Below are positions 1-8,884 of a stretch of 46,186 nucleotides of DNA, one piece after another. Made by a program: the position numbers and the translations under genes. The stretch comes from Bacteroidetes bacterium UBA2322 (GTDB lineage: Bacteria > Bacteroidota > Bacteroidia > Chitinophagales > UBA2359): the NCBI GenBank assembly GCA_002345145.1, contig DDVC01000039.1, positions 1 through 46,186 of the forward strand, written 5' to 3'. Positions within the stretch are counted from its first letter, which is position 1; every line of letters starts with the position of its first letter. Under the pieces are notes generated by a model. The model saw only the letters and a list, made by a program, of their open reading frames with translations, did no database searches and was not told the DNA's origin.

Positions 1-315
1 GTGTTTTTGTTGGGCATCTGCCCAAGTAATGCCGGCAAATGTGCCGCTCAACACCGTACCCGCCCCAATTTGCACATTAAACAACCCCTGAGCGTTGGTG
101 GTTACTGTATGGCGTTCCTGATACTGAACAGTGCCTGCGGCGGTACTCTGCCTTACCGACAAACGCACCGCAATAGCTTGGTTTGTCAATGCCTGCCCCG
201 ATGCGTTTCGGGCAATGGCTTGGTAGTTGATGAGGTTAGGGGTTTGGGCAAAGCTATCGAGCAAATTGGTCAATAAAAGAAGTACCCAAATGAGCAAAAA
301 AGGTAATTTTTTCAT
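1..315 (-). CDS. Secreted protein, N-terminal part only (runs off the window edge)
   Basis: An open frame starts at an ATG at 315 and continues without a stop to base 1 (105 codons). The product begins with a signal peptide (MKKLPFLLIWVLLLLTNLL, cleaved near SFAQ). It continues with the PNLINYQAIARNASGQ motif that opens many Bacteroidota secreted proteins with repetitive or tail-fibre-like C-termini. The following residues alternate polar and hydrophobic in a beta-rich pattern (NQAIAVRLSVRQ, GLFNVQIGAG). The protein is probably exported and surface-associated; its function is unknown. The open frame on the opposite strand here is its shadow. The C-terminus, which would show whether it has a T9SS tail or an intramolecular chaperone, lies outside the window. 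It is read in the same direction as the kelch genes that follow but is separated from them by a hairpin at 390-436. Confidence 0.75.
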   Translation of the reverse strand, partial: MKKLPFLLIWVLLLLTNLLDSFAQTPNLINYQAIARNASGQALTNQAIAVRLSVRQSTAAGTVQYQERHTVTTNAQGLFNVQIGAGTVLSGTFAGITWADAQQKH

Positions 316-389
316 TAAAGTTGATAAATAGAAATAATAAAATAAAAAAAGCGACTATTGGCACAAATAGGCTCTGCCTTTTGGGTTTT

Positions 390-436
390 ACTGCCTGCCG
401 GCACTTGCACTTGCAGGAGCAGTACCGGCAGGCAGT
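390..436 (-). terminator. Perfect 12-bp inverted repeat downstream of the kelch operon
   Basis: ACTGCCTGCCGG (390-401) and CCGGCAGGCAGT (425-436) are exact reverse complements with a 23-base loop. It lies about 40 bases past the stop of the minus-strand kelch gene and before the edge gene. There is no T-run after it on either strand, so it may be a factor-assisted terminator or an mRNA-end stabilising hairpin. Confidence 0.5.
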
Positions 437-474
437 AGTTTAAGGTTGAGTAGGTTGTAGTATGGAGTGCCACA

Positions 475-1821
475 CTATTTTACTTTCACAAAACGTTTAG
501 CTGATTTTTGGGTGGCGGTGCTTAGTGTTGCCATATAATTGCCCGCAGGCAGGTAGCCAATATCAATACTTTGGCGCAATGGCGGCACAATGCCGCTTAG
601 ATTGACAGTGGTATGCAAACGCCCCCAAACATCGTATATAGCTAAAACTGCCGGTGTATTATCGGGTAAATCAGCGCTTGCTTCCAGGGTGTTATTGTTA
701 AGGACATAAATACTCCAACTTTTATCGGGCAATTGGGGTATAAAACCGATATTCATTAGGATATCGGTGTAGATATCTATACGAGAAGAAGCTACAATAT
801 CTCCCGAACTGTCGCCACCCGGAAAAAAGGCGCGGTTGCCTATGACGGCTGCCGTTTCTTGATAACTCATAATACTTCTTTTTTCAGACAAGGTAAAGTT
901 GGCTTGCCATTCGTTGGTTTGTGTATCATACACTTCCACCATACTTGTAACCGATTTAGGGATATAGTCAGCACTCATCTGCCCGCCGGCAATGATGATT
1001 TTGCCGTTTAGGTAGCAGGCTGTAATGCCACACCTTGCCTGCATCAGGTTTTTACCGCTCCATGTTTGCGTTGGTAAATGGTAGATAGCAATTGAGTCCG
1101 ATCCTTCACCGGTATTGGGGTCAAACCCTCCAATAAACCAAATTTCATCGGGTGTTACAACGGGTGCAGCCTGCACAAACGTATTGATAACAACCCGTTC
1201 AGACCAAGTATCCGTTTCGGTATCGTAAATGCTATACTCAAGTGCTTTTTTGAGTATAATATAACGGTTATTGAAAGCCGCAATAGCCGCAGTGCCTGAA
1301 GTAAACGGGATATTACTCCCCAATGACCAAGTATCGGTTAAACTATCATAAATTTGAACTGTAGTTGTAAAAACGCTGCTTGTAGCACCGCCCATAAAGT
1401 AGGCTTTGTTGCCAATACCCATGCCACGCATGTACCCACGCGGTCCGGCGGGCAGCGTACTGGTTGTCCACAGTTGGGTTGCGGTGTCGTAAATATCTAC
1501 GGCATCGGTGGGGTCATTATCCGCATCAAAACCGCCCGCATAAATAATTTTAGCGCCCGCTGCGGCAATCGCCCCGGCATAACGCGCCACAGATATGTCT
1601 GCTTGTGTCCAAGTGTTGGTAGCAGCGTTGTAAATGTCGGCGCGGTCTGAAGCCAATACGGTATTTTCTGTATTGTAGTAGCCGCCACATGCTGCCATGA
1701 TATCGCCATTAGCTACCAAGCCAACCTCTATGCGTGCTTGCGACAACTCTGCGGTAGTCCAAATTTGGGCTTGCAATGGATAGCCAAACAAAAAAAAGAA
1801 AATGTAAAGATAAAATCTCAT
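475..1821 (-). CDS. Kelch-repeat secreted protein with T9SS sorting domain
   Basis: This is a 448-residue exported protein. Residues 1-18 form a signal peptide (MRFYLYIFFFLFGYPLQA). Residues about 40-350 hold six or seven kelch-type blades, each with a pattern such as IYAGGFD followed by VDIYDTATQLW, which predicts a six- or seven-bladed beta-propeller. The last 80 or so residues form a type A T9SS sorting domain (IYDVWGRLHTTVNL, then LPAGNYMATL, ending KRFVKVK). The protein should therefore cross the outer membrane by T9SS and be anchored to or released from the surface. Its start is 18 bases after the stop of the upstream kelch gene, so the two are probably co-transcribed. A binding or adhesion role is an inference; no catalytic motif is visible. 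Confidence 0.85.
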   Translation of the reverse strand: MRFYLYIFFFLFGYPLQAQIWTTAELSQARIEVGLVANGDIMAACGGYYNTENTVLASDRADIYNAATNTWTQADISVARYAGAIAAAGAKIIYAGGFDADNDPTDAVDIYDTATQLWTTSTLPAGPRGYMRGMGIGNKAYFMGGATSSVFTTTVQIYDSLTDTWSLGSNIPFTSGTAAIAAFNNRYIILKKALEYSIYDTETDTWSERVVINTFVQAAPVVTPDEIWFIGGFDPNTGEGSDSIAIYHLPTQTWSGKNLMQARCGITACYLNGKIIIAGGQMSADYIPKSVTSMVEVYDTQTNEWQANFTLSEKRSIMSYQETAAVIGNRAFFPGGDSSGDIVASSRIDIYTDILMNIGFIPQLPDKSWSIYVLNNNTLEASADLPDNTPAVLAIYDVWGRLHTTVNLSGIVPPLRQSIDIGYLPAGNYMATLSTATQKSAKRFVKVK

Positions 1822-1839
1822 AGATTGGTTATTTGATTG

Positions 1840-3117
1840 TTAGTTAATAAATTTACCGCCTTTTAAGGGTTTACCGTTTGCCTGTACTGCCCACACATAA
1901 GCGCCGGCGGGCAGGTGCATGATGCTGTACTGGTTGCCTTGTTGCAGGTTGAAAGCAGCCATTTGTTGTCCGGTTATGGCATACAGAGCAAGGGTTAAGC
2001 CCGATGAAGCGTATTTTTGGGCAACCTCTTGGGGAATAACGGCGGTTATAGCGCCATTGGCGGCTGTTATGTTAATGTTGGCTATGCCGGGGTTGGCGGT
2101 TTCTATGGCGGTAAGAAAATCAGCCATATCTAATTCCCATGTTTCGGTATAAAAAGTAGAACCATCCCAGCCTAAAGACATGTAAGCCAAATTGTTGTTT
2201 GTGCCAAATGCCCAGTCGCCGCGGCCGCCTATCGGGTTGGCGTTTTCGTAGGCAGTCCAGGTTTGTGTGGCAAGGTCAAGCACAAAATAAGTGTGGTAAT
2301 CTTCTAATGTTGTGGCATATAAATCAATATTAGACAGCAGCAGTTTACCGTTATATATGGCATAAAACGAACAACCACCATCAATTACCGGTACATTGGC
2401 AGTGCCGGGTAAAGGGGGCAGGCTTTGCCATGTATCAGCAGTAGGATTATATTTCCACACATCGGAAAAGAAATTGCTGTTGTCACTCATATAACCCAAA
2501 CCCACATATACACCATCGGCATCGGGGGCTGCAAAGGCAGTTAATCTGCCTTCGCCCGGAAAATCGGCTTTTTGTGTCCAGGTATTGGAGGTGGGGTTAT
2601 ACTCCCATACATCATTCAAGTCGGTTCCGGAAGAAGCACTTAATGCATTTGAGCCGCCAAAAACATACCCTTTTCCGCCATAGGAAAACATGGTGGGCTG
2701 GTAGCGCGCTGCCGCCGGAAAATCGGCTTTTTGCACCCACATATCTGTTTGCGGCTGATACTCCCAAAAATCGTTGTGCAGGCTGGCAGGGTCTGCTCCG
2801 TTTCCATCGTAGCCCAAGCCGGTGTAAGCTTTACCATCAATAACCATAGCCCTAATGTTTGACCGCACCCCAAAAGGCAGGTCATTTAACTGTGTCCACG
2901 CATCGGCAGCAGGGTCATACACCCAAAAATCAGCCATGGCAGGCGGCGCTGCGGGGTACTGCCTGCCACCGCCTACATACATTTTGCCGTTTAGGAAAAA
3001 CGAAAAGCACCTAAAACGCCCATTGCCCGGAAAATCTGCCTTTGGGGTAAGGGTTTGCGCCTGCACATTTAGGCTCAGTAAAAAACAGGCTAACACGAAA
3101 GTAAAAAATCGATTCAT
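1840..3117 (-). CDS. Kelch-repeat secreted protein with T9SS sorting domain
   Basis: This is a 425-residue protein. The frame is open up to 3192, but I chose the ATG at 3117 because it opens a clean signal peptide (MNRFFTFVLACFLLSLNVQA). A Bacteroidota promoter with its -7 box at 3161-3168 also lies downstream of the longer start. Kelch blades follow from about residue 25 to 340, with motifs such as MYVGGGRQ, FWVYDPAADAWTQLNDLP and DVWEYNPTSNTWTQKADFPG; the variant resembles the galactose-oxidase-like or NanM-like propellers often annotated in this phylum. The C-terminal region (GLTLALYAITGQQMAAF, then LPAGAYVWAVQANGK) is a T9SS-type sorting tail. It is first in an operon with the kelch gene at 475-1821. 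The ligand is unknown. Confidence 0.85.
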   Translation of the reverse strand: MNRFFTFVLACFLLSLNVQAQTLTPKADFPGNGRFRCFSFFLNGKMYVGGGRQYPAAPPAMADFWVYDPAADAWTQLNDLPFGVRSNIRAMVIDGKAYTGLGYDGNGADPASLHNDFWEYQPQTDMWVQKADFPAAARYQPTMFSYGGKGYVFGGSNALSASSGTDLNDVWEYNPTSNTWTQKADFPGEGRLTAFAAPDADGVYVGLGYMSDNSNFFSDVWKYNPTADTWQSLPPLPGTANVPVIDGGCSFYAIYNGKLLLSNIDLYATTLEDYHTYFVLDLATQTWTAYENANPIGGRGDWAFGTNNNLAYMSLGWDGSTFYTETWELDMADFLTAIETANPGIANINITAANGAITAVIPQEVAQKYASSGLTLALYAITGQQMAAFNLQQGNQYSIMHLPAGAYVWAVQANGKPLKGGKFIN

Positions 3118-3160
3118 AGAAAAATTATTTAGTTTGGCAAATGTCATTTTTCCCTTTCTG

Positions 3161-3192
3161 CAAATGTACCTTAATCCGGAGCGGTAAGGCAA
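3161..3192 (-). promoter_or_regulatory. Bacteroidota-type promoter of the kelch operon
   Basis: On the minus strand, TACATTTG (3161-3168) matches the TAnnTTTG -7 consensus and TTG (3190-3192) lies 21 bases upstream. Transcription would begin near 3155. This excludes the longest possible start of the downstream gene and supports the ATG at 3117. Confidence 0.55.
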
Positions 3193-3360
3193 GGAAAAAT
3201 TTTGGGGTTTATATCGTAAAACCGGTATTTTTTTTCACCATTTTTGCTAAAAACCATGTAGATTCAAACACTTCATAGTATATTTGCATACTATAACTAA
3301 CCAAAATAACTTAACAAGAAACAATGAAAATAAGAAAAATAAACATAAAGTAATTTGCCT

Positions 3361-3397
3361 AAAAAAGCAGGAATACGCCCTATATGGTATTCCTGCT
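3361..3397 (-). terminator. Rho-independent terminator of the small secreted-protein gene
   Basis: AGCAGGAATAC (3366-3376) and GTATTCCTGCT (3387-3397) form a perfect 11-bp stem with a 10-base loop. On the minus strand the stem is followed by a run of T (complement of 3361-3365). It lies about 40 bases past the stop at 3436. Confidence 0.8.
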
Positions 3398-3435
3398 ATA
3401 CAAATTAAAATGAAACGAATAATTATGTCTTTAAG

Positions 3436-3818
3436 CTAATGGCAATCCATAGCAACTACAATTTGGTTGGAAAAAAATAAAGTTTGCCGTATTACGCCGT
3501 TGCTATCCGATTTATTTATGATGCCCAGTTTACCGTTATTAGTTACAGTTATAAAGGCATCAGTACTCATGGTTATGCTTCCCACCATGCCTACATCGGA
3601 AGTAATAAGGGGGTAAACAAATGTGGTGGTAGATGTATTGGGTATAAATACATCGTCCCATTCATCGGGCACATGATGTTTAGACCAATTGGCAGCTATA
3701 TTCCAATCGGCTTTACGCCCCGGAAATCCGCCTATCCAAATATTTTGTGCTTGAATGGTAAAACTTGCCAACCAAAAAGGCAAGCCAAGAAGTGAATTGG
3801 TAATTTGATTGTTTTCAT
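3436..3818 (-). pseudogene. Small secreted protein with a frameshift in its signal peptide
   Basis: The frame ending at 3436 encodes about 115 residues. It carries AQNIWIGGFPGRKADWN, then NWSKHHVPDEWDDVFIPN, a pattern seen at the start of mature secreted proteins in this phylum. It has no ATG; only a TTG at 3783 is available, and that would give a signal sequence lacking its basic N-terminus. In another frame, an ATG at 3818 opens MKTIKLPIHFL, a good signal-peptide start. Joining that frame to the second one (LLGLPFWLASFTIQAQ) by a single -1 shift near 3785-3791 gives a complete signal peptide. A promoter (3888-3919) and a strong terminator (3361-3397) are both intact. So this is either a very recent pseudogene or one missing base in the assembly. 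Function unknown. Confidence 0.55.
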
Positions 3819-3887
3819 AATAAATATTATTTAGCAGGTTATTAATGTGCTAAAAAGCATTGCTCTGCTCTTTTGTTTTTGTTTATG

Positions 3888-3919
3888 CAAAGTAAAAGCA
3901 AGTTTAAATTTAAACCAAA
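3888..3919 (-). promoter_or_regulatory. Promoter upstream of the frameshifted small secreted gene
   Basis: On the minus strand, TTTG (3916-3919) and TTACTTTG (3888-3895) are separated by 20 bases, which fits the Bacteroidota -33/-7 layout. It lies about 70 bases upstream of the ATG at 3818, supporting that ATG as the original start. Confidence 0.5.
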
Positions 3920-4033
3920 GAATAAAAATGCCGAATTTATCGTAATAAAACTTGTTTTTTTTTAGGCAATCCCTTTACGGTAAAAGAATTTAAAGCATCT
4001 TTGCATATCGTAAATTCTCCTAAAAATAAAATT

Positions 4034-5464
4034 ATGAACACCTCCAAACTCATATTATTGCTACAAACTTTTAGCAAAGACGAAATGAAAGCATTTGCCG
4101 ATTATGTACAATCGCCCTATTTTAACAAGCGCGAAGCACCCGTGCTGCTTCTAAACGTACTGATACCCTATTACCCCGATTTTGCGAAACTAAAACCCGA
4201 AAAAGTATTTAAAAAAGCATTTCCCGATAAACCCACTTACAGTGAGGCTTATTTGCGCAATGTGCTGTCAGATTTGTATGCATTAGCCGAAGATTTTTTA
4301 GGGATAGAAGCAACTCGCAAATCGCCACTTTTTATTGCAAATTTGGTGTATCGTTTGATGGAAAAAGGCCAATATAAAATGGCAGAAGCTAATTTGGAAC
4401 GTATGGAAGCCTTACTAAAAACAAATCCATATACTGTGGATATATATAGTATGTTGTGCTACTACTACAAACTAAAAATGATTTTCCATAGCCTCCAATA
4501 TCAACGACTACTCCTCAGCAAAGCATGTCAGGAATATGCAACAGCCCTAAGAAACCAGTGCCTAAGTGATGTGCTTGAATCTTATAGCACAATGATTAGC
4601 CTTCAATTGATACATTATCACTACGACTTCAATACTGATTTTTTAAAGCGGTTTACCGGTATGCTACAACCCGATGACGTTAAAAATGAACCACAACTTA
4701 CTGTTTTATATTACACCCTTCAGTTGAAAATACAACCGGACTGGCAAACATGGCATAACTTGCATGACTGTTTACAGCAAAACAAAGAAAAATTAGAAGG
4801 TAGTATCATCTTCAATTCGAATGCCGAACTTATTGATTTTATTACCCAGCAAAATAAAATAGGCAACAAGCAGCCACCCGGTATTCGTGAAAGACATTTT
4901 GCCTTACTTGAAGAAAATATCGCCTTGTTAGAAAAAGGCAAGCAACCTTATATGTTTAACTATTTTGAAGCTATTGTTACTATAGGAATAGCACTAAAAG
5001 GCAGTAATTGGGCAAAACAATATATCTACCTCAATAGCCCAAAACTGTCCGATAATTTGCGCGAAGGGCTTACTGCTTATTGCTTAGCAAAATTATATTT
5101 CTACGAAAAAGATTATACCGAAACTATTGCTATCCTTAATGCTATTTCACCCTTTTACCACCATTATTATTTCCCGGTAAAAGGACTCTTATTATGTGCC
5201 TATTATGAAATTGACAACTATGATGCCTTTATGAATACAATAAACTCCTTTAAAAAAACTTTAACAAATCACCCTGAGCTGGCACAAAATAGCCGTATCG
5301 CATTCTCAAATATGGCTAATATCATGCTCAAACTATATCATTTGCGCATACAATACAACCCAAAAACTGCCAATCAATTAGAGCAAATGATAAAAAATCA
5401 AGAATTATCTCTTGATGTAAGAAAATGGATAGAAAGCAAGTTTAATGACCTAAAACCAAACTAA
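4034..5464 (+). CDS. Helical repeat protein of unknown function
   Basis: This is a 476-residue cytoplasmic protein with no signal peptide or membrane segment. I chose the ATG at 4034 because a -7-like box (CATCTTTG, 3996-4003) overlaps the longer TTG start at 4001. The N-terminus (LLQTFSKDEMKAFADYVQSP, then YFNKREAPVLLL) and the segment PTYSEAYLRNVLSDLYALAE are a pattern I recognise from uncharacterised Bacteroidota proteins of 450-550 residues. The rest is almost wholly alpha-helical with Leu, Tyr and Ala spacing like TPR or SEL1 hairpins. No catalytic motif is visible. A scaffold role is possible but unproven. It appears to be a single-gene unit; the 380 bases after it hold only a tiny possible ORF. 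Confidence 0.8.
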   Translation: MNTSKLILLLQTFSKDEMKAFADYVQSPYFNKREAPVLLLNVLIPYYPDFAKLKPEKVFKKAFPDKPTYSEAYLRNVLSDLYALAEDFLGIEATRKSPLFIANLVYRLMEKGQYKMAEANLERMEALLKTNPYTVDIYSMLCYYYKLKMIFHSLQYQRLLLSKACQEYATALRNQCLSDVLESYSTMISLQLIHYHYDFNTDFLKRFTGMLQPDDVKNEPQLTVLYYTLQLKIQPDWQTWHNLHDCLQQNKEKLEGSIIFNSNAELIDFITQQNKIGNKQPPGIRERHFALLEENIALLEKGKQPYMFNYFEAIVTIGIALKGSNWAKQYIYLNSPKLSDNLREGLTAYCLAKLYFYEKDYTETIAILNAISPFYHHYYFPVKGLLLCAYYEIDNYDAFMNTINSFKKTLTNHPELAQNSRIAFSNMANIMLKLYHLRIQYNPKTANQLEQMIKNQELSLDVRKWIESKFNDLKPN

Positions 5465-5524
5465 TACCCGGCTATTCTCGCCATTAAAAATTAAACATTG
5501 ATGAGTTTGTAGGCAAAAGCAAGA

Positions 5525-5645
5525 TAACTTTGTCTGAAAATTTGCAACTATGGCAGGAAAATTAATCAACAAACTTAAAGATTGCTTCAACCGGATAAAA
5601 GAACACCACTACAAAATAAGCAAAAAAGTTTGGTCAGTTATGTGA
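5525..5645 (+). other. Possible 31-codon ORF behind a -7 box
   Basis: TAACTTTG (5525-5532) matches the -7 consensus, and an ATG at 5550 follows at a suitable distance. The frame runs 31 codons to a TGA at 5643-5645 and gives a basic amphipathic peptide (MAGKLINKLKDCFNRIKEHH and eleven more residues). There is no clear -33 element, no visible ribosome-binding site and no terminator. It may be a real small gene, a remnant, or chance. The rest of 5465-5843 holds nothing else that I can recognise except the upstream region of the hydrolase. Confidence 0.25.
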
Positions 5646-5843
5646 TGACTTCGTTTGCGATGTTTCATTTAAAATAACAGTCGCTACGACCTATTTGCAG
5701 TTTGCCCACCAACTAAAATTTCTGACTAAAAACACCCTAAAACTAATTTTACCTTCGGTTTGTTAATACCACCATAGCAGATATTATTTACTTTGCACCC
5801 CATTACACCACCAACCAATCTGTTCAACACATTACTCCTAACC

Positions 5844-6626
5844 ATGCAATACACACTCCACCAACAAGGCAAATTTCAGTACGTAGAAGAAGGCGAGGGC
5901 GAGGCGCTTATTTTGCTTCACGGGCTTTTTGGCAATATGAGCAATTTTACCGAGCTCATTACCCATTTTAAACAGCACTACAAGGTTTTTTTGCCCATAC
6001 TGCCCATTTATGAGCTGCCCATTTTTAAGGTAAACCTGCCAAACCTTACCCACCACATAGAAGAATTTGTAACCTACAAACAATTAGACAAAGTAGCCGT
6101 AGTGGGCAACTCGCTGGGCGGGCATATTGCCCTGCTTTACACCCTCCAAAACGCCCACAAAGTGAGCGCCATGATTCTTACCGGCAGCTCAGGTTTGTAT
6201 GAAAACGCCATGAGCGACAGTTTTCCAAAACGAGGCAACTACGAATTTATTAAAGAAAAAACCGAATATACTTTTTACGACCCTAAAACCGCCTCCAAAG
6301 AACTGGTTGACGAAGTTTATAGCGCTGTAAATAACCGCGAAAAAGCCCTACGAATAGTATCGGTTGCCAAATCTGCCATCAGAAATAACTTAGCAGACCA
6401 ATTGCACAATATTAAGACACCTACCCTGTTAGTTTGGGGAAACCAAGACCGCATTACCCCACCCGATGTGGCACGAGATTTTAACCGGCTTATTCCGCAC
6501 TCTCAACTCCGGTTTATTGACAAATGCGGGCACGCACCTATGATGGAGCAGCCCGATGAATTTAACCACATCATGGAACAATTTTTAGACCATGTTTTTG
6601 TTAAAACCAATAACACTGCCATTTAA
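5844..6626 (+). CDS. Alpha/beta-fold hydrolase
   Basis: This is a 260-residue enzyme of the alpha/beta-hydrolase superfamily. Visible motifs are the oxyanion-loop LLHGLFGN (residues 24-31), the nucleophile elbow VVGNSLGGH with Ser90, the acid in VWGNQDRITPP (Asp202) and the catalytic His in KCGHAPMMEQP (His230). The triad is complete and the length is normal. I chose the ATG at 5844; a longer frame begins at 5793 but overlaps a likely promoter (TTACTTTGC near 5790). The substrate cannot be told from sequence; relatives include esterases, C-C bond hydrolases and epoxide hydrolases. The CBS-domain gene starts one base after its stop, so the two are translationally coupled. No signal peptide is seen, so it is cytoplasmic. 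Confidence 0.88.
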   Translation: MQYTLHQQGKFQYVEEGEGEALILLHGLFGNMSNFTELITHFKQHYKVFLPILPIYELPIFKVNLPNLTHHIEEFVTYKQLDKVAVVGNSLGGHIALLYTLQNAHKVSAMILTGSSGLYENAMSDSFPKRGNYEFIKEKTEYTFYDPKTASKELVDEVYSAVNNREKALRIVSVAKSAIRNNLADQLHNIKTPTLLVWGNQDRITPPDVARDFNRLIPHSQLRFIDKCGHAPMMEQPDEFNHIMEQFLDHVFVKTNNTAI

Positions 6627-6627
6627 T

Positions 6628-7293
6628 ATGATTGCACGTAACCTTATTAACAAAGATATTCCGCCCCTTAAAATTACCGACTCCTACGGCAAAGCCCTTA
6701 TGTGGATGAATACCTTTCATCTGCAACAACTGCCTGTGGTTAAGAGCGCTCATTTGGTAGGTATGGTTTTTGAAAACATGCTGCTAAACAACAGCCTCTC
6801 GCCCGGCATAACCCTAAAAAACTACCCGTTTGAACATACACCTACACAGGTAACACAAGGCGCACATATTTATGAAGTGCTCAAAATTATGTACGAACAT
6901 AACCTTAGCTCCATAGCCGTTACTAATGAAGATGGCAAATACATGGGGCTTATTACCCTGCACACACTGTTGGAGTATTTTGGTAAACTGAATGCCGCAC
7001 AAGAACCCGGCGGCATTATTATACTGGAAATGCCCGAATATGACTACTCCTTAGCCGAAATTGCCCGCATTGTTGAGGTTAATAATGCCCGTATCCTGAG
7101 TATGTACCTTACCTCGCAGCCTACTTCTGATAATATAGAGGTAACCTTAAAAATTAATGTTACTGACCTTAACCCCATTATTGCCACCTTTGAACGCTAT
7201 AAATACCGCATTATAGCCTCCTTTCATGAAAATGACTATGTACAAGACATGCAAGAGCGCCTTGATGCACTGATGAACTACCTTAGTATATAG
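6628..7293 (+). CDS. CBS-domain pair protein
   Basis: This is a 221-residue cytoplasmic protein. Two CBS modules fill residues about 1-125: MIARNLINKDIPPLKITDSY with QLPVVKSAHLVGMV, then HTPTQVTQGAHIYEVLKIM with SSIAVTNEDGKYMGLIT. The C-terminal 85 residues (IIILEMPEYDYSLAEIARIV, then NIEVTLKINV) look like an ACT-type regulatory fold, as in many CBS-ACT proteins. CBS pairs bind adenosine nucleotides and sense energy or nucleotide state, so a ligand-sensing role is likely. The ATG at 6628 is one base after the hydrolase stop, and longer starts would overlap that gene. The coupling suggests regulation of, or co-function with, the hydrolase, which is an inference. Confidence 0.83.
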   Translation: MIARNLINKDIPPLKITDSYGKALMWMNTFHLQQLPVVKSAHLVGMVFENMLLNNSLSPGITLKNYPFEHTPTQVTQGAHIYEVLKIMYEHNLSSIAVTNEDGKYMGLITLHTLLEYFGKLNAAQEPGGIIILEMPEYDYSLAEIARIVEVNNARILSMYLTSQPTSDNIEVTLKINVTDLNPIIATFERYKYRIIASFHENDYVQDMQERLDALMNYLSI

Positions 7294-7440
7294 CTCCCCG
7301 TTTTTCTGCCTCACTCTCCCTCCCTACTCTAACCAATTTGCTGCTTTGCACCACTAATCCGCCGGAATTGCTGTTTTTTTACCCCATTGCTGGTATCTCG
7401 CTGCTATTTGCAGGAGGTAATAAGGTAAATTTATTTTTAA

Positions 7441-8877
7441 ATGTGTTGTAACAGCGCTATTTCATCGGGTTTATTGCTATTGTTTGCATGGTGCCTTTTA
7501 TCATTCACCCTCCTCCATGCGCAAACCGATGAGCCTACCCCTAATCTGGTACTGGTAGTAAAACACATTGCCATACAAGGCAATAAACTAACTAAAAATG
7601 CCATCATTTTTAGGGAAATGGATATTGCCCCGGGCGATACCCTTGTGGCAGCCGCTATTGAAGCAACCTTGCAGCGAAACCGAAACCAAATTTACAATTC
7701 CCGATTGTTTAATGATGTTACCATTCAGATTACTGCACAGCAAGAACAACTTATTGAGCTTACCGTAACCGTTGAAGAACGCTGGTATATACTGCCCGCA
7801 CCCATTTTTGAACTTGCCGACCGAAATTTTAACGAGTGGTGGGTTACTCATAAACGAAGCCTTCAGCGCACCGAATACGGGTTTTTATTTGTACACGAAA
7901 ATTTCAGAGGCAGACGAGAGTTGCTCAAAACGCTGGTGCAATTAGGCTTTACCAAAAAAATAGAACTGAGCTATGTGGTTCCGTTTGTAGATAAACAAAG
8001 AAAAACAGGCATCAATCCTTTTATCTCCTACATTACCAACCGCGAAATACAGTACATTACCCTCAACAATAAGCAACAGTTTTACCGTGATGAAGAGCAA
8101 ATTATGCGTATGCGCTTTAAAGCCGGCATTGGCTTTACCCGCCGCCCCAATATACGCACCAATCACTACTTAAATTTTACCTATTTTTACAACACCGTTG
8201 CCGATACCATTAAAGCCCTAAACCCCAATTATTTTTTGAACGGAAAAACCCGGCAGCAGTACCTGCACGCCCGATATGAATTTTGGGAAGACCATCGGGA
8301 TATTGCCGCTTATCCACTCAACGGGTATTTTTTCGGGTTTCAGGTTGCCAAATCGGGCTTTGGCGTTAAAGATGATGTAAACTTACTCACCCTTTCGGCT
8401 CGCTATTCCCGATATTTTCCCCTTGCCAAAAAGTTTTACGCGTTAGCCCATGCCCGCGCCAAGGTTTCGTTTCCGCAGCAGCAGCCCTATTTTAACCAAG
8501 AAGGGCTGGGGTTTGGCTCTAATTACCTGCGAGGTTATGAATACTACATTGTTGATGGGCAGCATTTTGCCCTCCTGCGCACAGCGCTGCGCTACCAAGC
8601 GGTAAAACTGAAAATCATTAACCCGCTGTTTAAAAAACTTACCCAGTTTAGAACCATTCCGTTTGCCGCCTACCTTAAAGTTTACGGCGAAACAGGTTAT
8701 GTAACTGACCGCTACTACTACCCATACAATCCACTTGCCAACTCGTGGTTAGCAAGCGGCGGTATAGGCATAGACCTTTACTCCTTTTATGACAAAGTGT
8801 TTAGCATAGAATACTCTATTAACCGGCACGACCAAAAAGGAGGCATCTACTTTAATTTTAACTACACCTATGAGTAG
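7441..8877 (+). CDS. Omp85/BamA-TamA family outer-membrane protein with one POTRA-like domain
   Basis: This is a 478-residue exported protein. A signal peptide ends near LLHAQ (residue 28). A single POTRA-like domain follows (VKHIAIQGNKLTKNAIIFRE, NRNQIYNSRLFNDVTIQI, LTVTVEERWYILP). The remainder is a predicted beta-barrel rich in alternating aromatic and polar residues. It contains the conserved LRGYEYY (near residue 362), the counterpart of the RGY/VRGF motif in Omp85 loop 6, and ends in a beta-strand with aromatic residues (FNFNYTYE). BamA has five POTRA domains, so this is one of the short Omp85 relatives common in Bacteroidota. Its role could be outer-membrane protein or surface-lipoprotein handling; the exact substrate is unknown. 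It sits alone between the CBS gene and a convergent gene. Confidence 0.82.
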   Translation: MCCNSAISSGLLLLFAWCLLSFTLLHAQTDEPTPNLVLVVKHIAIQGNKLTKNAIIFREMDIAPGDTLVAAAIEATLQRNRNQIYNSRLFNDVTIQITAQQEQLIELTVTVEERWYILPAPIFELADRNFNEWWVTHKRSLQRTEYGFLFVHENFRGRRELLKTLVQLGFTKKIELSYVVPFVDKQRKTGINPFISYITNREIQYITLNNKQQFYRDEEQIMRMRFKAGIGFTRRPNIRTNHYLNFTYFYNTVADTIKALNPNYFLNGKTRQQYLHARYEFWEDHRDIAAYPLNGYFFGFQVAKSGFGVKDDVNLLTLSARYSRYFPLAKKFYALAHARAKVSFPQQQPYFNQEGLGFGSNYLRGYEYYIVDGQHFALLRTALRYQAVKLKIINPLFKKLTQFRTIPFAAYLKVYGETGYVTDRYYYPYNPLANSWLASGGIGIDLYSFYDKVFSIEYSINRHDQKGGIYFNFNYTYE

Positions 8878-8884
8878 CTGCTGC

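Noticed and set aside
1..276. 91-codon plus-strand frame at the left edge
   Set aside because: The minus strand carries a signal peptide and the PNLINYQAIARN motif, so this is a shadow.
3275..3330. Plus-strand TATATTTG -7-like box inside an ATAGTAT/ATACTAT inverted repeat
   Set aside because: The only frame after it is nine codons (MKIRKINIK), there is no clear -33 element, and the nearby hairpin works on the minus strand; support is too thin to call a gene.
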